A stretch of DNA of 64,000 nucleotides from Paracoccus amoyensis. Lineage in GTDB: Bacteria; Pseudomonadota; Alphaproteobacteria; Rhodobacterales; Rhodobacteraceae. Positions within the stretch are counted from its first letter, which is position 1; every line of letters starts with the position of its first letter. Location: positions 496,001-560,000 of the forward strand of contig NZ_JACOQL010000001.1 in the NCBI RefSeq assembly GCF_014490725.1, given 5' to 3'. Position numbers and translations under genes: made by a program. Shown piece after piece: positions 46,635-55,626 of the stretch. The notes under the pieces are model-generated. The model searched no databases. It had not been told where the DNA came from and saw nothing but the letters and a program-made list of their open reading frames with translations.

Positions 46635-47816
46635 TCACCCCAAAACCCGCATCGCCTGCGTCAGCCCGTGCAGCGTCAGCGGCATCATCCGATTTTCAAA
46701 AATCTGGCCGACCATGCCAATGGACTGGGTATAGCGCCAATGGCCTTCAGGCACCGGGTTCAGCCAAACATGATCCGGCCAGGTTTCGCATGCGCGGCGC
46801 AGCCAGATTTCGCCCGATTCCGGGTTCCAGTGTTCGTTTGCACCGCCCGGCACCGCGATCTCATAAGGTGACATCGAGGCGTCACCCACGAAGATGCATT
46901 TATAATCACGGCCATAACGGTGCAGAATATCCCATGTCGCAATCTGTTCGGTCCAGCGGCGGTGATTATTGGTCCAGACGCCTTCGTAAAGGCAATTGTG
47001 GAAGTAGAAATGTTCCATGTGCTTGAATTCGGCACGCGTTGCCGAAAACAGCTCATCGACGATGCGGATATGATCATCCATGCTGCCGCCGACATCCAAA
47101 AACAGCAGCACCTTGACAGCATTGCGACGCTCGGGCCGTGTTTTCACGTCGATATAGCCGTGATCGGCCGTGGCGCGGATGGTGGCGGGCAGGTCTAGTT
47201 CATCCGCAGCGCCATGGCGCGCCCATTGGCGCAGACGTTTCAAAGCGACCTTGATGTTGCGGGTGCCCAATTCAACGCTGTCGTCAAAGTCGCGAAACTC
47301 TCGTTTATCCCAGACCTTGACGGCCTTGCGATGGCGGCTTTCATGCTGACCGATGCGCACGCCTTCGGGGTTATAGCCATAGGCACCAAAAGGGCTGGTG
47401 CCCGCCGTGCCGATCCATTTGTTGCCGCCTTGATGGCGGCCCTGCTGTTCGGCCAGGCGTTCGCGCAGCTTTTGCATCAGCGCCTCAAGGCTGCCGCTGC
47501 CTGCGATCTGGGCTTTCTCCTCATCCGTCAGCAGCTTTTCGGCCAGCTTTTCCAACCATTCGCGGGGAATGGCCTGTTCCGTCACCAAAGCCTCGACCGG
47601 GATTTGTTCGACGCCTGCGAAGCTTTCCGAAAAGGCGCGGTCAAAGCGGTCGATATGGCGTTCGTCCTTGACCAGGACCAGCCGCGCAAGGTGATAGAAG
47701 CCATCCACCGACCAATCGGCGACGCCGGCGTGCAGCCCGCCCATCAGGTCCAGCCATTCCCGTAATGACACCGGCACCCCTTGCCGGCGCAGGCTGTCCA
47801 GGAATGGAATGAACAT
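46635..47816 (-). CDS. vWA domain protein, CoxE-like
   Basis: A 393-residue protein. The N-terminus MFIPFLDSLRRQGVPVSLREW is typical of CoxE-like von Willebrand A proteins. The metal site reads FLDVGGSMDDH (D241, G243, S245), with glycine in place of the first serine of DxSxS. Such proteins usually act with a MoxR-type AAA ATPase as chaperone for a metalloenzyme; none is encoded nearby. It overlaps the small membrane protein gene by ATGA. Confidence 0.85.
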   Translation of the reverse strand: MFIPFLDSLRRQGVPVSLREWLDLMGGLHAGVADWSVDGFYHLARLVLVKDERHIDRFDRAFSESFAGVEQIPVEALVTEQAIPREWLEKLAEKLLTDEEKAQIAGSGSLEALMQKLRERLAEQQGRHQGGNKWIGTAGTSPFGAYGYNPEGVRIGQHESRHRKAVKVWDKREFRDFDDSVELGTRNIKVALKRLRQWARHGAADELDLPATIRATADHGYIDVKTRPERRNAVKVLLFLDVGGSMDDHIRIVDELFSATRAEFKHMEHFYFHNCLYEGVWTNNHRRWTEQIATWDILHRYGRDYKCIFVGDASMSPYEIAVPGGANEHWNPESGEIWLRRACETWPDHVWLNPVPEGHWRYTQSIGMVGQIFENRMMPLTLHGLTQAMRVLG

Positions 47817-47980
47817 CAGATCATCCGATCAATGATGACGGTTGCAAGCAGGCCGACGATAGCAAAGGCCAGCGCGAAGGCGATAGCATATTGTGCCTTG
47901 TCGCGCGTATTTCCACCCACCTGACCGGCCCTGCGCCAACCCAGAAATGCGCCGATGACGACTGCTGCAATAAGGATCAT
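47816..47980 (-). CDS. Small membrane protein (54 residues)
   Basis: Two membrane helices (ILIAAVVIGAFLGWRRAG and IAFALAFAIVGLLATVII) flank a short polar loop (GGNTRDKAQYA). GGAAG lies 6 bases before ATG 47980. Similar short proteins occur widely in Rhodobacteraceae, sometimes misnamed apolipoprotein acyltransferase; they are far too short for that. It heads the vWA-M48-hydrolase-P450-YjbR run. Confidence 0.7.
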   Translation of the reverse strand: MILIAAVVIGAFLGWRRAGQVGGNTRDKAQYAIAFALAFAIVGLLATVIIDRMI

Positions 47981-48049
47981 CTGTGCCTTCCGGGTTATCT
48001 TTTCCTGCAGCAGCAGATAGACGCTGACGCGCGTCCGCGCAACCATGTG

Positions 48050-48061
48050 CAGTTGCAACTG
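48050..48061. promoter_or_regulatory. 12-bp palindrome upstream of the Fur-family gene
   Basis: CAGTTGCAACTG is perfectly self-complementary and lies in the 106-base divergent region between the small membrane gene and the Fur-type regulator, 25 bases before the regulator's start. It is a candidate autoregulatory operator. Confidence 0.4.
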
Positions 48062-48086
48062 GCCGTATGATGGGGCATCAGAAGGC

Positions 48087-48512
48087 ATGAGCGAAAAGCG
48101 TGCCAAAGAACTGGAAAATGCGTTGCGGTCGGCGGGTGTGCGGCTGACACGGCAGCGTGCGGCCTTGTTGCGCGTGATCGCAGCCAGCGACGACCACCCC
48201 GATGCCGCCGAATTGCATGCACGGGCCGAGGCTGTGGGCGCGGGTGTTTCCCTCGCCACCGTCTATCGCACGCTGACGACGCTTCAGGCGCAGGGCGTGA
48301 TTGAAAAGCTGGAATTTCAGGGCGAGCCGGCCCGGTGGGAAGCGGCCGATCAGAAACACCATGACCACATGATCGACATTGATACCGGCGCGGTGATGGA
48401 ATTCACCAACGAACGGATCGAGCGATTGCAGGCCGAAATCGCGGCCGAGATGGGCTATGAGATCGTTCATCATCGGCTGGAACTTTACGTTCGCCGCCGT
48501 CGCCGGGATTAG
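48087..48512 (+). CDS. Fur family transcriptional regulator (Fur/Mur type)
   Basis: A 141-residue metal-responsive repressor. The winged-helix part contains VRLTRQRAALLRVI and the recognition helix LATVYRTLTTLQAQGVIEKL. The metal site lies in KHHDHMIDIDTGAVMEF and MGYEIVHHRLELYV. The C-terminal CxxC zinc pairs are absent, as in alphaproteobacterial Fur/Mur proteins, where manganese is often sensed. Irr-type heme motifs are not seen. Start 48087 gives the family N-terminus. Confidence 0.88.
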   Translation: MSEKRAKELENALRSAGVRLTRQRAALLRVIAASDDHPDAAELHARAEAVGAGVSLATVYRTLTTLQAQGVIEKLEFQGEPARWEAADQKHHDHMIDIDTGAVMEFTNERIERLQAEIAAEMGYEIVHHRLELYVRRRRRD

Positions 48513-48572
48513 CGGCTGGACAACCGGGTCGTGGCCCCGTTTCATAGCCCTGCATGAAATGGGAGGAAACGC

Positions 48573-49745
48573 ATGCGCCTGACCCTATGTGCCGCATTGT
48601 TGCTGGCCAGTCCCGCATTCGCCTATGAGCCTTTGGTGGAAAAACAGGAATTTACGCTGAATGACTTTGTCACACGCGGCGGTGAGACCATTCCCGAAAT
48701 GCGGCTTGGCTATGAAACCTATGGCACGCTGAACGAGGCCAAGGATAACGCCATCCTGATCCCGCATTTCTTCAGCGGAAACAGCCATGCCGCCGGGAAA
48801 TATGCCGAAGATGATGCCGCCCCGGGGTATTGGGACGCCATCATCGGATCGGGCAAGGCGATTGATACCGATAAATGGTTCGTGGTCTCGGTCGACAGCC
48901 CGGTCAATCTGGGGGCCAACGATCCCAATGTCATCACGACGGGACCGGCCAGTATCAATCCCGCGACGAACGAGCCGTGGGGGATGGATTTCCCGATTCT
49001 GACCATTGGCGATTTCGTGGACACACAGAAAGGGTTGATGGACCAGTTGGGCATTCCGAAATGGCATGCGGTCATGGGCGCGTCCATGGGCGGCTTGCAA
49101 AGCTATGAATGGGCGGCACGGTATCCTGACAAGTTGGAACGCGTGATCCCGGTGATTTCATCCGGCTGGGCGGATGCCGATCTGATTGCATGGCTGGATG
49201 TCTGGGCTTCGCCCATCCGGCTGGACCCGAATTGGAACGGCGGCGACTATTACGGCGGCGAGGCCCCGAATGCAGGATTGGCTCAGGCATTGAAGATTGT
49301 GACGCTGCACGCAAATTCCGCCGAATGGGCCAACAGCAAATTCGGTCGCAACTGGGCCAGCGAGGGCGCTGATCCGGGCAAGGACTGGGCGAATGATTAT
49401 CTGGTTGTCGAGACGCTGAACGCAGCCGGAGCCACGCGCGCGGCGACATCGGATGCGAACCATTTCCTGTATCTGGTCCGCGCAAATCAGCAATTTGTCG
49501 CGGGCCATCCCGACGGCAATATCTATCAGGGCCTGCTGGATATCGACGTGCCGGTGATGCTGATCCACACCGACGAAGATCTGGTTTTCCCCGGCAATGC
49601 CGTGCGTGACACCGCAGCGATCATCAAATCCGACGGAACGCCCGTCGAGATTGTTGAGCTGGAAGGGATCAACGGCCATCTGGATGGTGTCTTGAACATG
49701 TCGCAGGCTGCCGGTCCGATCAAAGCCTTTCTGGAAGCAGAGTAG
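48573..49745 (+). CDS. Secreted MetX-like alpha/beta hydrolase
   Basis: A 390-residue protein with a signal peptide (MRLTLCAALLLASPAFA). The mature part resembles homoserine O-acetyltransferase: ETIPEMRLGYETYGTL, PHFFSGNSHAAG, the elbow GASMGGLQSYEWA, and the acid/base residues near LIHTDEDLVFP and EGINGHLDG. Homoserine acetyltransferases are cytoplasmic, so the signal peptide points to an esterase (the so-called E22 family) rather than methionine synthesis. It begins 60 bases after the Fur-family gene. Confidence 0.8.
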   Translation: MRLTLCAALLLASPAFAYEPLVEKQEFTLNDFVTRGGETIPEMRLGYETYGTLNEAKDNAILIPHFFSGNSHAAGKYAEDDAAPGYWDAIIGSGKAIDTDKWFVVSVDSPVNLGANDPNVITTGPASINPATNEPWGMDFPILTIGDFVDTQKGLMDQLGIPKWHAVMGASMGGLQSYEWAARYPDKLERVIPVISSGWADADLIAWLDVWASPIRLDPNWNGGDYYGGEAPNAGLAQALKIVTLHANSAEWANSKFGRNWASEGADPGKDWANDYLVVETLNAAGATRAATSDANHFLYLVRANQQFVAGHPDGNIYQGLLDIDVPVMLIHTDEDLVFPGNAVRDTAAIIKSDGTPVEIVELEGINGHLDGVLNMSQAAGPIKAFLEAE

Positions 49746-49752
49746 AACTGAT

Positions 49753-49772
49753 GGCGGGGCATGATCCCCGCC
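49753..49772 (+). terminator. Hairpin after the MetX-like gene, weak terminator
   Basis: GGCGGGG (49753-49759) and CCCCGCC (49766-49772) form a 7-bp stem with a six-base loop. No T-run follows, so termination would be weak or Rho-assisted. Confidence 0.4.
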
Positions 49773-49791
49773 AGACCCATATCGGATTGTG

Positions 49792-50148
49792 ATGCAGATA
49801 TTCGACAAGATCATTTCGGACCGGGGATCACGCTATGCGGTTTCCGGTGGTCCTGCAGGCAACCGGGCCGAGGTTGACGCGATGCTGGCCGAATTGAAGC
49901 GGAACAAACGCTTTGCCAAGGCGACGCATAACAGTTGGGCCGCGATTCTGGGCGGCGAGCCGGTCAAGGATGATGATGGCGAATCCGGTGCGGGGCAATT
50001 GATGTTGCAAATGCTGGACCGCGCCGGATTGCAGGATCACGTCATCGTCGTGACGCGCTGGTATGGCGGCAAGCATCTGGGCGGGGACAGGTTTCGCCAT
50101 GTTGCCGATGCGGTGCGGCACTATCTGACGGAAACGGGTCTGGGTTAG
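49792..50148 (+). CDS. YigZ/IMPACT N-terminal family protein (short)
   Basis: A 118-residue protein matching only the N-terminal UPF0029 domain: KATHNSWAAI, VKDDDGESGAGQLML and VVTRWYGGKHLGGDRFRHV, compared with VTRWxGGxxLG in YigZ. E. coli YigZ has a further C-terminal domain of about 80 residues that is missing here. Function unknown; eukaryotic IMPACT regulates translation. ATG 49792 is used; GTG 49789 is in frame just before it. Confidence 0.82.
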   Translation: MQIFDKIISDRGSRYAVSGGPAGNRAEVDAMLAELKRNKRFAKATHNSWAAILGGEPVKDDDGESGAGQLMLQMLDRAGLQDHVIVVTRWYGGKHLGGDRFRHVADAVRHYLTETGLG

Positions 50149-50867
50149 GTCAGCACGCCGGACCAGTTGACATGCCGCAACAGCCAGTCGGCGATCAGGT
50201 AGAGTTTATCGCTGGCGATCAGCAGCGCGAACAGGATCAGCATGACACCCGAGGCCTGTTCGACATGGCGGAACAGGTGCCTGTGTCGGGTGATCCAGCC
50301 AGACGCATGTCCAGCCAAGGCCGCGACCAGCACGAAGGGCAGGGTCATTGCCACGCCATAGACCAGCAGCAGCCCCGCGCCGCGCAACATGCTGTCACCG
50401 TTGGCGGCCAGAAACAGGATTGCGGTCAGTGTCGGACCGACGCAGGGGATCCAGCCAAAGCCGAACGCCAGACCGATGCCATAAGCTCCGATCAGGGAAG
50501 CTGGGCGGCTGACATGAAGCGATTGGCGCTGTTGATCCAGCGCTGCCAATCGCCATATTCCCAACATGTGCAGGCCAAGCAGCAACAGAATGGCCGCCGC
50601 GCCAAAGCGCAGCAGATCGCGCCATTCCAGAAACAGCTGTCCCACCGTTGTCGCACCGATCCCCAGCAGGACGAAGATGGTTGTCACCCCGGCGGCAAAA
50701 GCCATGGCGGACAAAATCACATGGGGGCTGTTTCTGCCTGCCCGCAGATCCTCCAATGTGAGGCCGGTCAGATAGCACAGATAGAATGGCACCATGGGCA
50801 GGATGCAGGGCGACAGGAATGACAGCAGCCCCGCCAGCGCGGCACCCGGAAAGCTGATATCAGGCAC
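50145..50867 (-). CDS. ccdA: Cytochrome c biogenesis protein CcdA
   Basis: A 240-residue, six-helix membrane protein that carries reducing equivalents from cytoplasmic thioredoxin to periplasmic CcmG/CcmH. The two redox cysteines lie in symmetrical helices: LSFLSPCILPMVPFYL and GFGWIPCVGPTLTAILF. The GTG start at 50867 ([17 protein letters not shown]) lies inside the end of the HAD gene, an 8-base overlap. A longer ATG frame to 50933 has no family support. It serves the Ccm system encoded at 2.0-6.3 kb. Confidence 0.9.
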   Translation of the reverse strand: MPDISFPGAALAGLLSFLSPCILPMVPFYLCYLTGLTLEDLRAGRNSPHVILSAMAFAAGVTTIFVLLGIGATTVGQLFLEWRDLLRFGAAAILLLLGLHMLGIWRLAALDQQRQSLHVSRPASLIGAYGIGLAFGFGWIPCVGPTLTAILFLAANGDSMLRGAGLLLVYGVAMTLPFVLVAALAGHASGWITRHRHLFRHVEQASGVMLILFALLIASDKLYLIADWLLRHVNWSGVLT

Positions 50868-51516
50868 CAGCGTCGATCTGCGCCAGCAGCTGCGGGAAAT
50901 CGCGCCAGTCGCCGAACGACTGCACGCCTGCAATGGACGCGGGCCTGTGCGATCCGCCGCGATAATGCAGAACGCGCATTCCGGCAGCTTGCGCGGCGGT
51001 CACGCCCGCCGGGCTGTCCTCGATCACCAGAGAATTGGCGGGATCGGTTTGCATCTGTGCCGCCGCAAACAGAAACAGGTCCGGCGCGGGCTTGCCGTTT
51101 TTGACCTGTGACGCCGTAAAGACGTTCTTCCCGAACAGATCCCTCAGCCCAAGCAGATCCAACGTCCGCTCGACCCGTGGCGGCGCGGATGAGGTGGCAA
51201 CGCAAACAGGGCGGACAATCCCCCGCAACATATCGGGAAAGCCCGGCGTTGGACGCAGATCGGTTTCGAACCGCTGCAACAGATGCTCGCGATAGCTGTC
51301 TGCGAAATCGGTGGGCAAGGGGCGTCCAAAGCGTTGTTCAAGTTTGGCGGCCATTGACTGAAAACTTTGGCCCAGAAAATCGCGCTGAACCTCATCGCGC
51401 GTGATTGGCATGCCAATCACCTTCAGATCGTCGATCAGAACATCTGTGGCCAGAACCTCGCTGTCGGCGATGACGCCATCGCAGTCAAAGACGATCAGAT
51501 CAACGAGAGATGTCAT
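50860..51516 (-). CDS. HAD family phosphatase (phosphoglycolate phosphatase-like)
   Basis: A 218-residue haloacid dehalogenase hydrolase with the nucleophile motif [14 protein letters not shown], a helical cap domain (residues ~18-85), motif II TSSAP, and motif [18 protein letters not shown]. This is the beta-phosphoglucomutase/GPH-like subgroup; substrate unknown. It overlaps recR by ATGA and ccdA by 8 bases. Confidence 0.87.
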   Translation of the reverse strand: MTSLVDLIVFDCDGVIADSEVLATDVLIDDLKVIGMPITRDEVQRDFLGQSFQSMAAKLEQRFGRPLPTDFADSYREHLLQRFETDLRPTPGFPDMLRGIVRPVCVATSSAPPRVERTLDLLGLRDLFGKNVFTASQVKNGKPAPDLFLFAAAQMQTDPANSLVIEDSPAGVTAAQAAGMRVLHYRGGSHRPASIAGVQSFGDWRDFPQLLAQIDAGA

Positions 51517-52112
51517 AACCTTCTCCTGGCCCGCAACGCGGCGCTGATGGTACCGTCGTCCAGATAATCCAGTTCGCCGCCAATCGGCACGCCTTGGGCC
51601 AGACCGGTAACGGTGACATTGGCGCCCGCCAAAGCATCGGCGATGTAATGCGCCGTGGTTTGACCATCGACGGTTGCGTTCAGGGCAAGGATTACTTCCC
51701 GGATGTCGTCGCGGGTGACCCGGTCGATCAGCGACGGAATGCCCAGATCGTCCGGCCCGATTTCATCCAGCGCAGACAAGGTGCCGCCCAGCACATGATA
51801 GCGCCCCTTGAACGCTTGCCCGCGTTCCAGCGCCCACAGATCTGCCACATCCTGAACCACGCAAATCTCGCGCGTGGCGCGGGCCGGGTCGGCGCAGATG
51901 GCACATTCGTCGCGGTCGGTGATATTGCCGCAGGTGAGGCATTCGCGCGAATTGACCGCAACGCTGTCCAGAAGCTGGGCCAGTTGCGTCATCTGGCCGG
52001 TGCGCTTGCGGATCAGGTGCAGCACGATACGCCGGGCTGAACGCGGCCCAAGCCCCGGCAGTCGCGCCATCAGCGCGACCAATGCCTGAATATCGTCGCT
52101 GCCCTCGGCCAT
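51513..52112 (-). CDS. recR: Recombination mediator RecR
   Basis: A 199-residue protein loading RecA in gap repair with RecF and RecO. It has the helix-hairpin-helix near the N-terminus ([17 protein letters not shown]), the C4 zinc finger with C58, C61, C70 and C73, and a Toprim domain with [14 protein letters not shown]. The order dnaX-ybaB-recR is the widely conserved bacterial arrangement. Confidence 0.95.
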   Translation of the reverse strand: MAEGSDDIQALVALMARLPGLGPRSARRIVLHLIRKRTGQMTQLAQLLDSVAVNSRECLTCGNITDRDECAICADPARATREICVVQDVADLWALERGQAFKGRYHVLGGTLSALDEIGPDDLGIPSLIDRVTRDDIREVILALNATVDGQTTAHYIADALAGANVTVTGLAQGVPIGGELDYLDDGTISAALRARRRL

Positions 52113-52120
52113 GGATCAGA

Positions 52121-52465
52121 TCAGAAGGGCAATTTCATGTCTGCAGGCAGGCCAAGTTCCTGCGTGATGCGCGACATTTCAGATTGCATCTTGTCCTGTG
52201 CACGCTTCTGCGCGTCCTTGATGGCGGCAAGGATCAGGTCCTCGACGACCTCCTTCTCGCTGGGCACAAAGATCGAGGGGTCGATTTCAAGCGCAGTCAG
52301 TTCGCCCTTGGCGGTTGCCGTGGCCCGAACCAGCCCGCCACCGGATTCGCCGGTCACGGTGACGGTTTCCAGATCCGCCTGCATCTTCTGCATCTTGTCT
52401 TGCATGTCCTTGGCGGCTTTCATCATCTTGGTCATATCGCCAAGTCCGCCCAAACCTTTCAGCAT
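52121..52465 (-). CDS. Nucleoid-associated protein YbaB/EbfC
   Basis: A 114-residue dimeric DNA-binding protein. MMKAAKDMQDKMQKMQADLETVTVTGESGGGLVRATAT shows the long helix and the beta-sheet typical of the family, and the C-terminus is KMQSEMSRITQELGLPADMKLPF. It lies 3 bases after dnaX and 8 bases before recR. Confidence 0.92.
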   Translation of the reverse strand: MLKGLGGLGDMTKMMKAAKDMQDKMQKMQADLETVTVTGESGGGLVRATATAKGELTALEIDPSIFVPSEKEVVEDLILAAIKDAQKRAQDKMQSEMSRITQELGLPADMKLPF

Positions 52466-52468
52466 TCC

Positions 52469-54268
52469 TTATTCCTCATCTTCAAAGGGATCCCACTCCT
52501 CGACCTCGGCAACCGGGCCTTGAGTGTCATGGGGATTGGCCGCGCCCTCGGCGTCGATTTCATCGACCATTTCGGGTTCTGGCGCGGCGCGCGAGACTTT
52601 CTTCAGCGACGCACCCGGAAAAGCAGTCAGAACCTGCTGCACGATGGGCAGTTCCAAGACGCGGGCGCGGGTTGCCTGTTCCTCGGCCGCGCGGGTCTCG
52701 GAAATCGTGGGTTGGCCGCCGCTATTGGCGACGCTGACGGCCCAGCGATTGCCACCTGTCCAGCCCCGCAGGCGTTCGGACAGCCGTTGCGCCAGATCAA
52801 CCGGTGCATTGCCGCGCGGCTCAAACTCGATCCGTCCGGGGCTATAGCGGATCAGTGCGACGTGATTTTCTACCTGCACCAGCAAAAGCATATCGCCCAT
52901 CCGCCGGATCAGTTCCAGAACCGAGGCAAAATCGGGATAGGTGGCAAAGGCATCGGGTGCGACAGCCACCGCCGCGGCCGCCGCGCCGTTGCGCTGGACC
53001 GCCACAGTCGGGGCGGGACGCGCCGCACGCGGGGCCTGAGATGGGGTGGTCCCGACAGCTGCGCCTTGGCGGCCAAAATCACCCGCCGCCTGTGCCTGCT
53101 GAACCTTGCGGATCAGGGCTTCGGGATCGGGCAGATCGGCCACATGGGTCAGACGGATGATCGCCATTTCGGCAGCCATCATCGCGTTGGGCGCAGCCGA
53201 AACCTCTTCCAACGCTTTCAGCAGCATCTGCCACATACGGGTCAGCACGCGCATCGGCAGTTTCGTCGCCAACTCTTGGCCGCGCGTCCGTTCATCCGGC
53301 GAAATCGTCGGATCTTCGATGGCCGCGGGGGTGATCTTGACCACGGAAATCCAATGCGTGATTTCGGACAGATCGCGCAGCACCGCAATGGGGTCCGCTC
53401 CATCGGCATATTGCCCCTGCAATTCGGTCAGGGCGGTTGCCGCATCACCCCGCAGGATCATCTGGAACAGGTCAATCACGCGGCCCCGATCGGCAAGACC
53501 CAGCATGGCGCGCACCTGATCGGCGCTGGTTTCACCCGCCCCATGGCTGATTGCCTGATCCAGCAGGCTGGTCGCATCTCGGGCGGAGCCTTCCGCCGCG
53601 CGGGTAATCAGCGCCAGCGCGTCATCAGTGATCTGCGCGGTTTCCGCAGCGGCGATCTTACGCAGCAAGGCAATCATCACTTCGGGTTCGATCCGGCGCA
53701 GGTCGAACCGCTGACAGCGTGACAGGACGGTGACCGGCACCTTGCGGATCTCGGTCGTGGCGAAGATGAATTTGACGTGGGGCGGCGGTTCTTCCAGCGT
53801 TTTCAGCAGCGCGTTGAAGGCGCTGGTGGACAGCATGTGAACTTCGTCGATGATGTAGATCTTGTAACGGGCAGACGCCGCCCGGTAATGCACGCTTTCG
53901 ATGATTTCGCGGATATCGCCCACGCCGGTGCGCGACGCGGCGTCCATTTCCAGCACATCGACATGGCGACCTTCGCTGATCGCGACGCAATGTTCGCACA
54001 GGCCGCAAGGTTCCGTTGTCGGCCCGCCGTTTCCATCGGGGCCGACGCAGTTCATGCCCTTGGCGATGATCCGGGCGGTGGTGGTTTTGCCGGTGCCGCG
54101 AATGCCTGTCATGATGAACGCCTGCGCGATGCGATCCGCCGCGAAGGCGTTTTTCAGCGTGCGCACCATGGCGTCCTGACCGACCAGATCGGCAAAGGTC
54201 TCGGGCCGGTATTTCCGGGCAAGAACTTGATAGGTCGGCGCGGTTCTGGCGTCGTCGCTGGCAGGCAT
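52469..54268 (-). CDS. dnaX: DNA polymerase III subunit tau/gamma
   Basis: Clamp-loader ATPase, 599 residues. The N-terminus YQVLARKYRPETFADLVGQDAMV precedes Walker A (GIRGTGKTTTARI), a zinc module with cysteines in CVGPDGNGGPTTEPCGLCEHC, Walker B YIIDEVHMLS and sensor 1 (FIFATTEIRKVP). A variable proline/alanine-rich linker (about 390-430) and C-terminal tau region follow. No slippery A-rich frameshift site was noticed, so both forms by frameshifting are not predicted. Confidence 0.95.
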   Translation of the reverse strand: MPASDDARTAPTYQVLARKYRPETFADLVGQDAMVRTLKNAFAADRIAQAFIMTGIRGTGKTTTARIIAKGMNCVGPDGNGGPTTEPCGLCEHCVAISEGRHVDVLEMDAASRTGVGDIREIIESVHYRAASARYKIYIIDEVHMLSTSAFNALLKTLEEPPPHVKFIFATTEIRKVPVTVLSRCQRFDLRRIEPEVMIALLRKIAAAETAQITDDALALITRAAEGSARDATSLLDQAISHGAGETSADQVRAMLGLADRGRVIDLFQMILRGDAATALTELQGQYADGADPIAVLRDLSEITHWISVVKITPAAIEDPTISPDERTRGQELATKLPMRVLTRMWQMLLKALEEVSAAPNAMMAAEMAIIRLTHVADLPDPEALIRKVQQAQAAGDFGRQGAAVGTTPSQAPRAARPAPTVAVQRNGAAAAAVAVAPDAFATYPDFASVLELIRRMGDMLLLVQVENHVALIRYSPGRIEFEPRGNAPVDLAQRLSERLRGWTGGNRWAVSVANSGGQPTISETRAAEEQATRARVLELPIVQQVLTAFPGASLKKVSRAAPEPEMVDEIDAEGAANPHDTQGPVAEVEEWDPFEDEE

Positions 54269-54354
54269 TATTCCGTCCGTCTGATGGTCATCAGGAACCT
54301 AATCCGTGCGAAGCCAGCCGACAAGGGCAGGTGGCATATCAGGTTGCAGGCTGG

Positions 54355-55071
54355 TCAGGTGGCAGGTTGGGCGTGCATGTTCCGAAATGTTTCCCACGCC
54401 TCGTTCAGGCGGCGGGTGCGGGCCTCGGCCAGACGAATCGCTTCGGGGGGCAGGCCGCGGGCGATTGCATGATCCGGATGCGCCTCGCGGATCAGCGTGC
54501 GCCAGCGTTGGCGGGCTTCGGGCAAGGGGGTGTCGACCGGAATGCCCAGAATATCGCTGGGCAGACAGTCTGCCTTTGGATCGTGTCGTTTGCGGATCGC
54601 GGCGACTTGCGCTGCGGTCATGCCGAAGATCGTTCCGACTTCGTTGATGAAGTCGATTTCAGCCTGGTGCATATCACCATCGGCCAATGCGATGATGGTC
54701 AGCCCTTCGATCACATCGCTCAGGACCGGATCGCCGGGCTTGAACATTTTCGCGATGCGTCCTGCCCAGGAATCGAAACCGGCGACATCCTGACGCGCCA
54801 GATCAAAGACGCGGGCGGCGTTCTTTTCCTCGGCCCGGGGAATGACGAAAAGACGGCGGAATGCAGACACTTCCGAGCGGACGACAGTGCCGTCGGCCTT
54901 GGCCAGCTTGGCGCCAAGGGCGATCACCGCAATGGTAAACGCGACCGAGCGTTCCGGCGGAACGGTCGTGTGCCGCGCGCCCATCAGCGCCGCAAGGCGA
55001 TCACCGATGCGCTGCCAGAAGCTGCGAGGCTTTGGCAAATTGGGGCAAGAGGCGTAAGCGCAGATATCCAT
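54355..55071 (-). CDS. TerB-DnaJ domain protein (DjlA-like)
   Basis: A 238-residue protein. A TerB-like helical domain (ERSVAFTIAVIALGAKLAKADG, IIALADGDMHQAEIDFINEVG) is followed by a C-terminal J domain with the HPD tripeptide in RWRTLIREAHPDHAIARG. It therefore probably stimulates DnaK ATPase on specific clients. Unlike E. coli DjlA it has no clear N-terminal membrane helix. It lies downstream of a 60-base gap from the GNAT gene. Confidence 0.83.
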   Translation of the reverse strand: MDICAYASCPNLPKPRSFWQRIGDRLAALMGARHTTVPPERSVAFTIAVIALGAKLAKADGTVVRSEVSAFRRLFVIPRAEEKNAARVFDLARQDVAGFDSWAGRIAKMFKPGDPVLSDVIEGLTIIALADGDMHQAEIDFINEVGTIFGMTAAQVAAIRKRHDPKADCLPSDILGIPVDTPLPEARQRWRTLIREAHPDHAIARGLPPEAIRLAEARTRRLNEAWETFRNMHAQPAT

Positions 55072-55131
55072 GCCACAAGGTTATCCGCTAACCGCGTGGA
55101 AAGGTAGGGGCAGGATGCCGCAAACCGATGA

Positions 55132-55626
55132 CTATTCGGTCAGCTTGCGACCCATCAGCACAACATCATGATATTCACCGAATTTATAGCCGGCATCGGG
55201 CACGCGTCCCCAATCGGAGTAGCCCATCTTGCGATGAAACCGGATCGAGCTGTCGTTTGTCCCGGTGACGGCGCCGATCATCACCCGGTGGCCTGCCTGC
55301 CGGGCGTGATCTTCGATCGCACGCATCAGTGCCCTGCCTGCGCCCACGCCCTTGGCTTCGGGCGCGATATAGACAGTGTGTTCCATGCAGTGCCGATAGC
55401 CGCCGCCATCGCGGAATTGCTTATAGGCGGCAAAGCCGATCACACGGTCATTAATCACCGCGACATAAAATGCGTGCTTTGCTATACGATCCGCGATGAT
55501 TTCACCGACCTCTGTTATGCTGCGTTCGGTCGGCCAAAAGGTGATCACGGTATCGCGGATGATCGCGTTCCAGATTTCGGCAACAGATTCGGCGTCAAGC
55601 GGCGTGGCAGAGCGGATAAGGGTCAC
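55132..55626 (-). CDS. GNAT family N-acetyltransferase (phosphinothricin/methionine-sulfone type)
   Basis: A 164-residue acetyl-CoA-dependent acetyltransferase. The N-terminus LIRSATPLDAESVAEIWNAIIRDT, the acetyl-CoA motif VYIAPEAKGVGAGRALMRA and FHRKMGYSDWGRVPDAGYKFGEYHDVVLM match the PAT group. Natural substrates are probably amino-acid analogues. It uses a GTG start overlapping the VOC gene stop (GTGA). Confidence 0.88.
   Translation of the reverse strand: MTLIRSATPLDAESVAEIWNAIIRDTVITFWPTERSITEVGEIIADRIAKHAFYVAVINDRVIGFAAYKQFRDGGGYRHCMEHTVYIAPEAKGVGAGRALMRAIEDHARQAGHRVMIGAVTGTNDSSIRFHRKMGYSDWGRVPDAGYKFGEYHDVVLMGRKLTE

Noticed and set aside
48573..49745. Homoserine O-acetyltransferase (metX)
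   Set aside because: The protein has a cleavable signal peptide, which does not fit a cytoplasmic methionine-pathway enzyme.
52469..54268. Programmed frameshift in dnaX giving a short gamma form
   Set aside because: No A-rich slippery heptamer followed by a hairpin was noticed in the gene; the full tau frame is continuous.
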